A stretch of DNA of 64,000 bases from Hyphomicrobiales bacterium (GTDB taxonomy: Bacteria; Pseudomonadota; Alphaproteobacteria; Rhizobiales; Rhizobiaceae). The stretch covers positions 1 through 64,000 of the forward strand of contig JAAEOH010000356.1 of NCBI GenBank assembly GCA_024244645.1, read 5' to 3'. Within the stretch, counting starts at the first letter, position 1; each line of letters starts with the position of its first letter. Under the pieces are notes generated by a model that had not been told where the DNA came from, searched no databases, and saw nothing but the letters and a program-made list of their open reading frames with translations. Below, one piece after another: positions 53,183-62,362 of this stretch. The position numbers and the translations under genes are program-made.

Positions 53183-53229
53183 TGCACAAATCAATATTGT
53201 TGAACCGCATCAATAGGTTCGATGCGCCC
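53183..53229. repeat. Direct repeat copy B flanking the alcohol dehydrogenase gene
   Basis: TGCACAAATCAATATTGTTGAACCGCATCAATAGGTTCGATGCGCC, about 42 of 47 bases identical to copy A (51790-51836). On the minus strand it encodes 'GRIEPIDAVQQY' followed by TGA, parallel to 'RRIEPFDAIQQY' and TGA in copy A. Confidence 0.65.
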
Positions 53230-53475
53230 TGTGAAGTGGCCGAGAGCGCCTTGCTGATATTCCGATTCAAGTCGGTGATCAGGGTATTGCCGTGCAAGAG
53301 CTGTACAAATTGTCTTGTTACGCTACATTTTTCGGCAAATAATTCCGTCTGGTTGATGGCGATCAACGATGTTGCACTTGGGAAATGGTAACGTGACGCC
53401 AACCGACTGCAGGCCAGCTTGGCCTGCGGCGGAAGCAACGCGGACATTTCGTCCGGCAGGTCAAAGGAGATCTCA

Positions 53476-54393
53476 ATGGCGCCTGAACGCGACGAGGAAA
53501 CCATGGATTGGCTGGAGGCGGAACTTGCCGACACGCTGGACGAGGATTATGAACTCGAAATGTCGGAGCCGGCGCTGTCGCTGGAGATCCGCCGCATCTA
53601 TCGCCAGATGCACCCGCCGACCATTCCGCGGCCTGAGTATTTCCGCAAACTGCTCACCCTGCAAGCCGAACTGATCAGGCTGCAGGATTGGGTTTTGCAC
53701 ACCAAGGCAAAGGTCGTCGTTGTTTTCGAAGGGCGCGATTCTGCTGGCAAGGGCGGCGTCATCAAGCGCATAACCCAGCGCCTCAATCCGCGGGTCGCCC
53801 GCGTGGTCGCGCTACCGGCACCCAGCGACCGCGAAAAGACCCAGTGGTATTTCCAACGTTATGTCCCGCACCTGCCGGCGGGCGGTGAGATCGTCCTGTT
53901 CGACCGGTCCTGGTACAACCGTGCGGGTGTCGAACGGGTCATGGGATTCGCCACCGAAGACCAGGTCGAGGAGTTCTTCCGGGACGTGCCCGAATTCGAA
54001 CGCATGCTTGTGCGTTCGGGCATCATCCTCATCAAATACTGGTTCTCGATCACTGACGAGGAGCAGCAGCTTCGCTTTTTGATGCGCATCCACGACCCGC
54101 TGAAGCAATGGAAGCTGAGCCCGATGGATCTGCAGTCCCGAATACGCTGGGAAGGCTACACCAAGGCCAAGGAAGAAATGTTCGCGCGCACCAACATTAC
54201 GGAAGCGCCCTGGTATATCGTCGAGGGCAACGACAAGAAGCGGGCGCGGCTCAATTGTATGGATCATTTTGTCGATCAGATACCCTATACGGATGTTCCG
54301 CAGGAGGACGTCGAGCTGCCGGACCGCGTGTTCAATCCCGCCTATGAACGAAAGGTGCTGCCGCCGGAATTGTATGTGCCGCAGAAGTATTGA
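53476..54393 (+). CDS. ppk2: Polyphosphate kinase 2
   Basis: About 305 residues from ATG 53476, which has an AAAGGAG RBS. PPK2 enzymes transfer phosphate between polyphosphate and nucleoside diphosphates. The Walker A 'VVVFEGRDSAGKGGVIKRITQRLNPR' and Walker B/lid 'VLFDRSWYNRAGVERVMGF' are intact, as is 'ERMLVRSGIILIKYWFSITDEEQQLRF'. Single-domain class I size. The ending 'PELYVPQKY' is usual for the family. It stands alone, with a DUF805 gene converging on it. Confidence 0.93.
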   Translation: MAPERDEETMDWLEAELADTLDEDYELEMSEPALSLEIRRIYRQMHPPTIPRPEYFRKLLTLQAELIRLQDWVLHTKAKVVVVFEGRDSAGKGGVIKRITQRLNPRVARVVALPAPSDREKTQWYFQRYVPHLPAGGEIVLFDRSWYNRAGVERVMGFATEDQVEEFFRDVPEFERMLVRSGIILIKYWFSITDEEQQLRFLMRIHDPLKQWKLSPMDLQSRIRWEGYTKAKEEMFARTNITEAPWYIVEGNDKKRARLNCMDHFVDQIPYTDVPQEDVELPDRVFNPAYERKVLPPELYVPQKY

Positions 54394-54411
54394 GGGTACC
54401 AATCGATCGCG

Positions 54412-54810
54412 CTAGCCGCGTCCAAGGACCTGATTGCGCCTGTGTGGTCCCGGTCCGGAATTATGCTGTTGCGATGGCGGGCTGGAATTTGAAATTTCGT
54501 CGCTGTCGCCACTTGCTTCGACCCCGCAAAAGTAGATCATCAATCCGGTTCCCGCATAGGGCACCAGAAATGTGAGATACCAAAGACCGCTGCGGCCGGA
54601 ATCGCGCAGCCTGTTCAGGCAGGTCGAGAAATTGGTGTAGATCACTGCGACCAGGATGACAAACAGCGCGGCGGTTTCGCTGGCATTGCGCTCACTTGTG
54701 TGTGCAGCCGGATCGGCAAGAAACGATGCAGAAAAAACCATTCCGCCGATTGCCAGCGAGAAGATTACAAGCTGCATTAGCCACCATCCGCCGCGGCTAA
54801 GCCCGATCAA
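54412..54810 (-). CDS. DUF805 family membrane protein
   Basis: About 132 residues with three to four hydrophobic helices. 'LSRGGWWLMQLVIFSLAIGGMVFSASFLA' at the start, 'CLNRLRDSGRSGLWYLTFLVPYAGTGLMIYFC' later; R-L-R-D-S-G-R-S-G-x-W is the DUF805 signature. The first usable codon is TTG 54810 next to a T7 run. A second frame upstream ends here, so a one-base slip may have removed a few N-terminal residues. The role of the family is unknown. Confidence 0.75.
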   Translation of the reverse strand: MIGLSRGGWWLMQLVIFSLAIGGMVFSASFLADPAAHTSERNASETAALFVILVAVIYTNFSTCLNRLRDSGRSGLWYLTFLVPYAGTGLMIYFCGVEASGDSDEISNSSPPSQQHNSGPGPHRRNQVLGRG

Positions 54811-55188
54811 AAAAACCCTGCTCCCCGACGTGCACCATTGGGAAGAGTGTGACAGAAGTTGACGAACCGGGGCTCGTTAGACGGTGCCTTGCCGCGCGTA
54901 GACCCAGACCGGAGACTTCAATAATCTGCATTACCGATTTGTATATTGATTTGCGCTCAAATGTCGAAACAAAGCTCGAAGTATTGTCACCTGTGCGAGT
55001 AATTGTCTCTAATGGAAGCGATTGTTGTATGTTCTGGCTTGGTCTGCAATGGCGGTCGTTTGACGATATCCGCATGACTTCCGGCTAATAATTCGCTTCA
55101 AACGACCGCAACGCCCGGACATTGCTGCCGTTCAGTGATTAAGATGAGTGTTTAGTAAAAGACCATAAAACAAGCAGCATCGACTTGC
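54811..55188. other. Intergenic stretch without a supported gene
   Basis: Two overlapping short ORFs exist (plus 54849-55088, minus 54797-55075), but neither has a convincing RBS or family resemblance. The DNA is moderately AT-rich. I see no hairpin with a T-run. The plus ORF contains a basic patch (CLAARRPRPE) and could encode a small unknown protein, with low support. Confidence 0.3.
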
Positions 55189-55785
55189 CTATTCGGTATG
55201 TTGGGGAGGTGCCAGGGTTAGGCCAACTTGATAGCTTTTTTCAAGGAGCGATTGTCGCCGCTTTGATGACCCTGTCGAGCCGTAGAGCACCTCGAGCCTG
55301 CGTGGAGCAAGTCCAAAGTATCCAAATGTTCCCTTGATCCAAGCTGTATCCAAAGCGGCAAGATAACCAGCATTTTCCATTTCGTCTGAACGCGCTCCGG
55401 CCGGTATTAGAAGAACTCCAGAACGGGGTCGTTGAAGTGACCGTTCTGAGTCATCCAACTGATTGTAGGCCCACCCCCATGTCCACACACGATCAACCCA
55501 ACCCTTAGTCATAGATGGCATGCCCCACCAAAACAGCGGGAAAACAAGGCATATCGCGTCTGCTCGTGCGATCCGCTCCTGTTCGTTCCTCACATCTGAT
55601 AATGTGGTTGTGCGGCCATCCGCTTCAATGTCAGCCATCGACCAACGCGGATCAAAACCCTCCGCATGCAAATCCGCCAGTTCGACAGAATGGCCAGCTG
55701 CTTTGGCACCTTGCATGAATTGCTGGGCAACAGCTGCGCTGAACGAGGCTGGGTTGGGATGATCAAGGATGGTCAATACATGCAT
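55189..55785 (-). CDS. NAD(P)H dehydrogenase (quinone)-like flavodoxin-fold protein
   Basis: About 198 residues from ATG 55785 (RBS CGGAG). The start 'VLTILDHPNPASFSAAVAQQFMQGAKAAGHSVELADLHAEGFDPRW' and 'ICLVFPLFWWGMPSMTKGWVDRVWTWGWAYNQ' define the MdaB/NQO1-type family of FMN or FAD quinone reductases and nitroreductases. It probably reduces quinones or electrophiles by two electrons, avoiding radical formation. A perfect SoxR box and SoxR-type promoter lie upstream (55899-55929), so induction by redox-cycling compounds is predicted. Confidence 0.85.
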   Translation of the reverse strand: MHVLTILDHPNPASFSAAVAQQFMQGAKAAGHSVELADLHAEGFDPRWSMADIEADGRTTTLSDVRNEQERIARADAICLVFPLFWWGMPSMTKGWVDRVWTWGWAYNQLDDSERSLQRPRSGVLLIPAGARSDEMENAGYLAALDTAWIKGTFGYFGLAPRRLEVLYGSTGSSKRRQSLLEKSYQVGLTLAPPQHTE

Positions 55786-55898
55786 AAGCGCACTCCGCTG
55801 AAACAACTGTTATTCGAACAAAAAAGCGGAACGTGCTCGCAATATGAGGCCAATACTAGCGCCGCTAGAAAACAAATCCATACCGCTCGTTAAAATAC

Positions 55899-55929
55899 AT
55901 TCTAAAACCTCAAGTTAACTTGAGGTCAA
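55899..55929 (-). promoter_or_regulatory. SoxR box and 19-bp-spacer promoter of the quinone-reductase-like gene
   Basis: CCTCAAGTTAACTTGAGG (55908-55925) is a perfect 18-bp palindrome identical, as I recall it, to the SoxR operator of E. coli soxS. On the minus strand it lies between TTGACC (-35) and TAGAAT (-10) with a 19-bp spacer, the over-long spacing used by SoxR/MerR-activated promoters. The gene starts about 114 bp downstream. No soxR gene is in the window. Confidence 0.9.
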
Positions 55930-56450
55930 GAAGAATTACACGGCATCTCTCTTTCAGCATTTGGTAATTATGGGCTCAATGCTGCCGTACCAGCCTCGGC
56001 CATTCGCGAGCGCCTGTATAAGCATTGCGTATTGTACCGATCAGCCGTTGCCGACATAGGTACTATCTGCAAATGCGGCACCTACCAGCGGTCTTGGTTG
56101 AACGCGGGTTCCACGGGGAAAACAGGGTTCGTGAATTGCTGTCACAGTTCCGCCGATCACGTCCACCGTCGCCGCAAAGGTCGGAGGTATTATGCAGAAA
56201 ACGCCGTCCGGGCATCTAAAGTTCATCACAACGTTGATGTGTTCGAACATCCAGGACTGGTCAGAACAATTCGCGCTGCCGCCCTTCGGGGCGGCTATTT
56301 TTTGTTGAGGTTACACCAGCGATGAAACAAGGGAACGACTGGAGAGGGTTGGCAGCTCTGGCATTTCTACCTCACGAAAGGTCGATCATATTCCGGATTG
56401 ACAACAGTATCTTAGATTCGAAGCATATGCGGTGATTTCCATCACAAACT
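55930..56450. other. Intergenic stretch ending in an orphan terminator; possible decayed cold-shock gene
   Basis: No intact gene is supported. On the plus strand a frame running through 56100-56300 keeps scattered cold-shock-like words (for example 'VDVFEH' and 'GL' spacing reminiscent of DVFVHI...AGL). It ends in a strong hairpin-T terminator of the kind that often follows csp genes. The resemblance is weak and could be chance. Frames around 56025-56325 lack a good RBS. Confidence 0.25.
56278..56304 (+). terminator. Rho-independent terminator
   Basis: GCCGCCC-TTCG-GGGCGGC followed by TATTTTTTG. A 7-bp GC stem with the stable UUCG tetraloop and a T-run, acting on the plus strand. No intact plus-strand gene lies directly upstream, so it marks a lost gene or an unannotated transcript. 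Confidence 0.85.
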
Positions 56451-59400
56451 CTAGTAGGCGCGTTTGTCGTCTCGCAGCACGATGTAGATGGCCGGTATCA
56501 CCAAAACAGTTAGCAGGGTTGACGAAGCCAGGCCAAATAAGAGCGATATGGCAAGGCCTTGGAAAATCGGATCGAACAGAATGACAGCCGCGCCGATCAT
56601 TGCAGCAAGCGCAGTCAACAGAATGGGTTTGAAACGGATAGCTCCTGCTTCCAGAAGTGCTTGTCTGAGTGGGATATCATCCTTTCGCCGATGTCGAATG
56701 AAATCGATCAGCAAGATAGAGTTGCGTACGATGATTCCGGCGAGAGCAATAAATCCAATCATCGAGGTGGCGGAAAACGGAGCAGCGAAAAACCAATGAC
56801 CGATCACAATGCCAATCAGCGTGAGCGGAATTGGCGTCAGCACCAATAGCGGCAGCTTGAACGAGCCGAATTGAGCTACAACCAGGATATAAATACCCAA
56901 AAGCGCCACAATGAAGGCCGCACCCATATCACGAAAGGTCACGTATGTGACCTCCCATTCGCCGTCCCATAGAAGCACCGACATTGATTCATTCTCAGGT
57001 TGACCATGCAAGCTGATTTGCGGTTTACCAAGATCGCCCCAATCGTGAGCCTCGATTGCATCGGCGACTGCTAACATCCCGTAAAGAGGCGCCTCGTATG
57101 CACCGGCCAGTTCCGCCATCACCATTTCAGCGTTGCGTCCGTTACGCCGGAAAATCGGATATGAGGCCTCTTCCGATTTCAGGCTGACCACATCCCCCAA
57201 TTCGACGATGCCGCGTTCACCGGGAAGTGCATTTGCCGGAACCGGCGTGGACAACGCCCGCGCATTCAGCGACAACTCGCTTCGCGGCAGTTGAACCGCG
57301 ATTTCGACCGGAGGACGCCCGCCACCGCGATGCGAATAGCCGACCGGAACCCCGCCGAGATAGGCCTGGATCGTGTCATAGACATCACTTTGCTCAACCT
57401 TGTGAAATTCCAGATTGTCCTGGTCGATGGTAATACGAATGCGTGGTGCACGGTTCTGGAAGCTGTCATCATCGTCGACAATGAAGGGTATGTCCCGGAA
57501 TATATCGCGAACCTGTCTTGCAACAGCCCGGCGTGTCTCTGCATCAGGTCCATAAACTTCAGCAAGCAACGTAGCAATCACCGGCGGCCCCGGCGGCACC
57601 TCCACCACCTTGATCGATGTTCCTTCGGGAGCATCAATTCCATTGAGCCGGCGGCGGATTTCAAGCGCAATATCGTGGCTGTCCCGTGAGCGTTCGTCTT
57701 TGTGCGTCAGATTGACCTGAAGGTCTCCGTGCTGCGGTTCATTTCTCAGATAATAATGACGGACCAGACCGTTGAAATTAAACGGCGCGGCGGTACCGGC
57801 ATAGGCCTGTATCGAGGAAAGTTCCTCCAGATCGGAAAGGCGGTTCGCCGCCTGAAGCAGCAAACGGTCAGTCGCCTCAAGCGAACTGCCACGCGGCAGG
57901 TCGACGACCACCTGTATTTCGGATTTGTTGTCAAAGGGCAGCAACTTGACTTTGACTGATGTTGTCGCGAACAGAGACAGCGATGTCACCGTTGCTACAC
58001 CAACCAGGATGAGAAAAATCCAGGACGCCGCGCGGCGCCTGACAATGGGTCGGGCAACTGCGGTATAGGCACGACCGAGAAGGCTAACCCCTGCCCGTTG
58101 CTGATGGAGGTCAAGGTCGCCATTGGCTTTGCTGAAACGGATCATGAGCCACGGCGTGATGATGACCGCAACAAAGAAAGACAGGATCATGGCAGCCGAG
58201 GCATTGGCCGGAATTGGTGCCATATAGGGGCCCATCAGGCCGGAAACAAACAGCATCGGCAACAATGCCGCAACCACCGTCAGCGTTGCGACAATCGTCG
58301 GGTTGCCGACCTCCGCCACGCCTTCGATCGCCGCCTGCACACGGCCGCGGCCATCGTTCATCGCCCAGTGTCGCGCTATATTTTCGATAACCACAATCGC
58401 GTCATCGACAAGAATGCCAATGGAGAAGATGAGCGCGAACAGGCTCACACGGTTGATCGTGTAGCCCATGAGAAAGGAAGCGAAAAGCGTGAGCAGGATG
58501 GTTGTCGGAATGACAATAAGGACAACCGCCCCTTCGCGCCAACCAATAGCGATCGCAACCAACAGTACGATGGAAACGGTCGCCAATGCCAGATGAAATA
58601 GCAACTCATTGGCTTTTTCATTGGCGGATTCGCCGTAGTTACGGGTGACGATGACCTCGACATCGTCTGGAATGAGCGGCCCTTTCAGGGCGTCGACACG
58701 CTCGACAATCGCCTCGGCAATGTTGACGGCGTTGGCACCCGCGCGCTTCGCCAATGCGACGGTGACAGCGGGCACCCGCTCGAGGCCGCCGTAGTCGTTT
58801 GTGCGCAAATGCCAGGCCCGCTGCCCAGCCGGTCCGGCGCCGACGACGATGTCCGACACGTCGCGCACATACACCGGCCTGCCGTCGCGCGCGGTCAGCA
58901 GCAACAGTCCGATATCCGGTACGCCGGCAAGCGTCTGACCGGACGCAACCGCCAGGCTCCGGTCCTTGTCGAGAACGCGCCCCGCGAGGAAGGAGCGGTT
59001 TGCCTCGCGCACCTTGCCGACCAGCTGAGCCAATGTGATGCCATAAAGGGCAAGTTTCTCGGCATCCGGTTCGACGCGGATCTGGTCCCGCTCACCACCG
59101 GAAATGTAGGAAAGTCCGATGTCGTCAAGCTTGGCCATCTCGATCAACAAATCCGATGCCATGTGATAGAGCGCATTGTCGGAGTAGCGTTTGGCTGCGA
59201 CACTTTTGGGCGTCAGAGTCAGCGTAACGATCGCCACATCGTCAATGCCGCGACCTACGATGAGCGGTTCCTGTATGCCGATGGGAATTCGGTCCAAATT
59301 GGCACGCACCTTTTCATGCACGCGCAGGATTGCATCGTCAGCATCGGTGCCAACAAAAAACCGGGCGGTCACCAGGACACGATCATCTTCGGTGTTCGAA

Positions 59401-59669
59401 TAGACGTGTTCCACGCCATTGATCGCCTTGACGATCGTTTCCAGCGGCTCGGTCACCAGCCGGACCGCATCCTCGGCCTTTAAACCATCGGCCTTAACGA
59501 AGATATCGACCATCGGCACCGAGATCTGCGGCTCTTCTTCGCGTGGCAATGCGATCAAGGCAACGATGCCCAGGGCAAAGGCCGCCAGCAGAATCAGTGG
59601 CGTTAAAGGTGAACCGATGAAGGCCCGTGTGAGATGGCCGGACAGGCCGAGCTTGATACTCTCACTCAT
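56451..59669 (-). CDS. RND-family efflux transporter permease
   Basis: A 1072-residue inner-membrane RND pump. The N-terminal helix and 'LPREEEPQISVPMVDIFVKADGLKAEDAVRLVTEPLE' begin the first periplasmic domain. 'FALIFSIGILVDDAIVVIENIARHWA' in TM4 carries the Asp pair used for proton relay. The second half repeats the layout, with 'MIGFIALAGIIVRNSILLIDFIRHRR'. The 'PREEEPQI' opening places it with the smaller RND group seen beside simple adaptor proteins rather than AcrB. The substrate could be a drug, solvent or metal-chelate. It overlaps the adaptor gene by 4 bp. No outer-membrane factor is next to it. Confidence 0.92.
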   Translation of the reverse strand: MSESIKLGLSGHLTRAFIGSPLTPLILLAAFALGIVALIALPREEEPQISVPMVDIFVKADGLKAEDAVRLVTEPLETIVKAINGVEHVYSNTEDDRVLVTARFFVGTDADDAILRVHEKVRANLDRIPIGIQEPLIVGRGIDDVAIVTLTLTPKSVAAKRYSDNALYHMASDLLIEMAKLDDIGLSYISGGERDQIRVEPDAEKLALYGITLAQLVGKVREANRSFLAGRVLDKDRSLAVASGQTLAGVPDIGLLLLTARDGRPVYVRDVSDIVVGAGPAGQRAWHLRTNDYGGLERVPAVTVALAKRAGANAVNIAEAIVERVDALKGPLIPDDVEVIVTRNYGESANEKANELLFHLALATVSIVLLVAIAIGWREGAVVLIVIPTTILLTLFASFLMGYTINRVSLFALIFSIGILVDDAIVVIENIARHWAMNDGRGRVQAAIEGVAEVGNPTIVATLTVVAALLPMLFVSGLMGPYMAPIPANASAAMILSFFVAVIITPWLMIRFSKANGDLDLHQQRAGVSLLGRAYTAVARPIVRRRAASWIFLILVGVATVTSLSLFATTSVKVKLLPFDNKSEIQVVVDLPRGSSLEATDRLLLQAANRLSDLEELSSIQAYAGTAAPFNFNGLVRHYYLRNEPQHGDLQVNLTHKDERSRDSHDIALEIRRRLNGIDAPEGTSIKVVEVPPGPPVIATLLAEVYGPDAETRRAVARQVRDIFRDIPFIVDDDDSFQNRAPRIRITIDQDNLEFHKVEQSDVYDTIQAYLGGVPVGYSHRGGGRPPVEIAVQLPRSELSLNARALSTPVPANALPGERGIVELGDVVSLKSEEASYPIFRRNGRNAEMVMAELAGAYEAPLYGMLAVADAIEAHDWGDLGKPQISLHGQPENESMSVLLWDGEWEVTYVTFRDMGAAFIVALLGIYILVVAQFGSFKLPLLVLTPIPLTLIGIVIGHWFFAAPFSATSMIGFIALAGIIVRNSILLIDFIRHRRKDDIPLRQALLEAGAIRFKPILLTALAAMIGAAVILFDPIFQGLAISLLFGLASSTLLTVLVIPAIYIVLRDDKRAY

Positions 59670-60697
59670 GGCCTGATCAGTTCATCGCCGGATCGGACGC
59701 CGGACAGGATTTCCAATCTTGCAGGCCCGTTATTGTCAGGCAGGGCAAGCCCCGGCTGTACGACTACATCGAGCGGCGGCCCCTCTGCCTGCATCAGCCG
59801 GACGTAGTTCAATCCATGGCGTTTGAAGAGAAAATCAGCCGGAATGACAAATGTCCGCCGCTTGCCGGCAGAAATCCATATCTGCGCCCGCTCGCCGACA
59901 AAGTAGTCGCCAAGGCCGGTTGCCTCGGCATCGGCGACCACACGGCCGCCCTGCAGTTCGGGATAGACCTGAACGATATGTCCTTCGCCGACGATCTCCT
60001 GCGCGCCTTCAAGCCCACGCGCGCCGACACGGATCGGATCGCCTTTGCTAATGAAGCGCGCGTGACGTTCCGGCACTTCGAGACGAAGGAGATAGTCATT
60101 GGCAGCAATCGTCGCAACCGTTTCGCCACGGAGTATGACACTGCCTTCTGTCACTGACACGCTCAACACCCGACCGGAAGCCGGTGCCAGGACTGCGCCC
60201 TCATCGGCCTCGCGCTCAATGACCGATCGTTCTGCGCGCGCTGCAATCAGATCATTGCTTGCGCTGTCAAATGCTGTCTTGAGCTGGTCCAGTCTTGCTT
60301 GGGATATTACATTGCGTTCCACTAGCTGCTGTGCCCGCGCATAGTCTGCCTCAGCAGTCTCAAGACGCGATTCAAGAGCAGAAATCCTCGCGTCCACCGC
60401 TTGGATTCTTAACGCTATTTTCGGGTCAACGACAACCGCGAGGATGGCACCGCTTTCCACAAAGTCGCCTTCGTCGACATTGAGTTCGGCCACCGTCCCA
60501 CCTGTTCGAACACGCGCATTAGCACGATCCCGGCTTTGCACCCTGGCAAACACCGATTTGAAATCATCGACTTCCTGCTCAACGACGGAAAATGTTTCTG
60601 CCTGTGCACTGGCGGCCATAGCCGCGAATTGGATTACAGCAAACAATGCAAGAACTTTGGTCAAGCCGGACAATACCGGAAACAAACAATGCGTCAT
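59666..60697 (-). CDS. RND efflux periplasmic adaptor (membrane fusion protein)
   Basis: A 343-residue exported adaptor. 'VLALFAVIQFAAMAASAQAETFS' is the signal peptide. The lipoyl half-motifs 'RTGGTVAELNVDEGDFVESGAILAVV' and 'GAVLAPASGRVLSVSVTEGSVILRGE' flank an alpha-hairpin, 'VDARISALESRLETAEADYARAQQLVERNVISQARLDQLKTAFDSASNDLIAARAERSVIE'. It bridges the RND pump to an outer-membrane channel and is the first gene of the pair. Confidence 0.9.
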   Translation of the reverse strand: MTHCLFPVLSGLTKVLALFAVIQFAAMAASAQAETFSVVEQEVDDFKSVFARVQSRDRANARVRTGGTVAELNVDEGDFVESGAILAVVVDPKIALRIQAVDARISALESRLETAEADYARAQQLVERNVISQARLDQLKTAFDSASNDLIAARAERSVIEREADEGAVLAPASGRVLSVSVTEGSVILRGETVATIAANDYLLRLEVPERHARFISKGDPIRVGARGLEGAQEIVGEGHIVQVYPELQGGRVVADAEATGLGDYFVGERAQIWISAGKRRTFVIPADFLFKRHGLNYVRLMQAEGPPLDVVVQPGLALPDNNGPARLEILSGVRSGDELIRP

Positions 60698-60940
60698 TTG
60701 CTCTTATCCACTGACTGATCATTTCTCTTACCATCGTTGAACGAAATCTGCGACCGACCAAAAACTAGTCGCGGAAGCAATCGAGTAATTCCAACTCGCC
60801 GCAACCGCCCAAAATCTGTGAAAACTCGCAAAACTGGCCCCACAACCGGCGTGAAAACCGTCCCCAATGGTGTCTGAACACTCCCTAAGAGCGACGTACA
60901 AAGTAAGGAGAGGTAATTCTGACCGTCTTTGGGGGAGAAC

Positions 60941-61435
60941 ATGACCATTTTGTTGAGGGCATTGTGCATCGTTCTATTAGTAGCCTTTTCCTATCGTCCG
61001 CTGTTTTCCCAAGTAATTGACAACGACGAAGTTGTTAGCGTGCCTTCGACAGACCGGCAGATGAATGCAGCGATCAAAAGAGCTCGCGAAACGCTCCCCA
61101 TTTTCTGGAAAGCAAACAAACGACCAACCGCTGGTAAGCACAGTTTCTCCTTGAAGGTACGTATCACCGATGGCACTTCAGATGAACACTTTTGGCTAGA
61201 CAAAATTGGAGTCACCGACGGCGATATCGAAGGCTCGATCAACAACGAACCCAGGTTCGTTATGACCGTCAAATTCGGGCAACGCTACAAAATTCCGGAA
61301 AAGGACATATCCGACTGGATGTACATACAGGGCGGAAAGATCTATGGCGGTTTCACCCTACGAGCGATGCTTCACCGTCTGTCTGCGGCTGACGCCGCCA
61401 GAATGAAAAAGGAGCTCGCGTTCCAGCCAAAGTAG
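60941..61435 (+). CDS. Exported DUF2314 family protein
   Basis: About 164 residues from ATG 60941 (RBS GGGGGAG). 'TILLRALCIVLLVAFSYRPLFS' is a signal peptide. The mature part matches DUF2314 (YegJ-type): 'DRQMNAAIKRARETLPIFWKA', 'FSLKVRITDGTSDEHFWLDKIGVTDGDIEGSINNEPRFVMTVKFGQRYKIPEKDISDWMYIQGGKIYGGFTLRAML'. The function is unknown; related proteins occur near toxin/effector loci. It is divergent from the RND adaptor gene. Confidence 0.8.
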   Translation: MTILLRALCIVLLVAFSYRPLFSQVIDNDEVVSVPSTDRQMNAAIKRARETLPIFWKANKRPTAGKHSFSLKVRITDGTSDEHFWLDKIGVTDGDIEGSINNEPRFVMTVKFGQRYKIPEKDISDWMYIQGGKIYGGFTLRAMLHRLSAADAARMKKELAFQPK

Positions 61436-61925
61436 CATGTGAACAAGCGTTTCATTTGAGTCGCAGCATCGTGCACAAGTTCGCGAGAACGTCCGTAGTG
61501 GCCCGCTTTTGACCATTGTGATGGTCTAATTCTATCGATGTTGTGAAGTGACTGGGACGTCTCAAATGGGACAGAGCTTAGAATAGTTGTTTACGACACG
61601 AATGCCAGTAACGCGGAGAGGCTGTGTGAAAACACAAATCTCAGCGGCGTCGTTAGAATTCTGTTCTTATTGCCACGGTTTTTTGAAATCACAGCGCATT
61701 GCATCGCCGGTGAAATACCAGCCCGCAGAATTCCATTCTATCTGATTTTGCCGCGACTGCGTTTTCACACAGCCTCCGGACAGAGCTGCCGTTGTTAAAT
61801 CAATCTTTGTATGAAAACAAAGTAATACGGATCTGGGTAACTGGTTGCGGATCCAAACGCATTGCATTGACATCCCTGACCAATGTTTCAAGCTTTATCC
61901 AATTCTGATGGAACGAGAAGCCAAT
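61436..61925. other. AT-rich intergenic stretch containing a MITE-like element
   Basis: No gene is supported. The only organised sequence is the inverted-repeat element at 61618-61776. The minus-strand ORF 61667-61891 spans its end and is probably a by-product of it. Confidence 0.4.
61618..61776. mobile_element. 159-bp MITE-like element with 16-bp perfect terminal inverted repeats
   Basis: GAGGCTGTGTGAAAAC (61618-61633) is exactly repeated in reverse as GTTTTCACACAGCCTC (61761-61776). The repeat resembles the GGCTGTGTGAAAAC termini common on alphaproteobacterial insertion sequences. The 127-bp interior encodes nothing intact. Most likely a non-autonomous deletion derivative of such an IS. 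Confidence 0.7.
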
Positions 61926-62324
61926 ATGAACATTGAATCCGACCGAGGATTTCCTCTCCACAGCGGACCATCAACGGAGTCGCCGCCAGGTACTGACAGC
62001 CCCTATTCAATTCAGGTGATGGCAGACTATTTGACCGGTTGCCAATTCCACTACGAGATTGAGGAAGACCCGACGACGTTTGGAGAATTTAGGTTGCGAG
62101 AGAAGTTGTCGTTCTCAAATCGCGAGTTTTGGGTTTGGAGTTGTAAAGACGGTTTTGGCAGGATTTGGGATGTTGTGGTGGGGCGTGGCGAATCTCCATT
62201 TCATCTAGATTCCGAACCGCAAATTTGGATGTTTGGTGCTCTCTATAAGGAGCGATACACACCCTGGGAACTTATCGTCAGTGAATTTCCAGAACACATT
62301 CACGAAACAGGAATAACCAACTGA
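61926..62324 (+). CDS. Hypothetical protein
   Basis: About 132 residues from ATG 61926; the ORF track gives a longer TTG start at 61845. The protein is acidic and soluble, with Trp- and Phe-rich segments such as 'FSNREFWVWSCKDGFGRIWDVVVG' and 'IWMFGALYKERYTPWELIVSEFPEH'. These suggest a compact single domain. No family is recognised, and there is no signal peptide or membrane helix. Its low GC content matches the right-hand region, which looks acquired. Confidence 0.45.
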   Translation: MNIESDRGFPLHSGPSTESPPGTDSPYSIQVMADYLTGCQFHYEIEEDPTTFGEFRLREKLSFSNREFWVWSCKDGFGRIWDVVVGRGESPFHLDSEPQIWMFGALYKERYTPWELIVSEFPEHIHETGITN

Positions 62325-62362
62325 CTTTGTCGATAGGTTGCCGATACATAAGGTCTCCTTTG

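Noticed and set aside
56230-56275. tRNA-like T-loop (GTTCGAAC) in the 56.2 kb intergenic region
   Set aside because: No acceptor, D- or anticodon arms can be placed around it.
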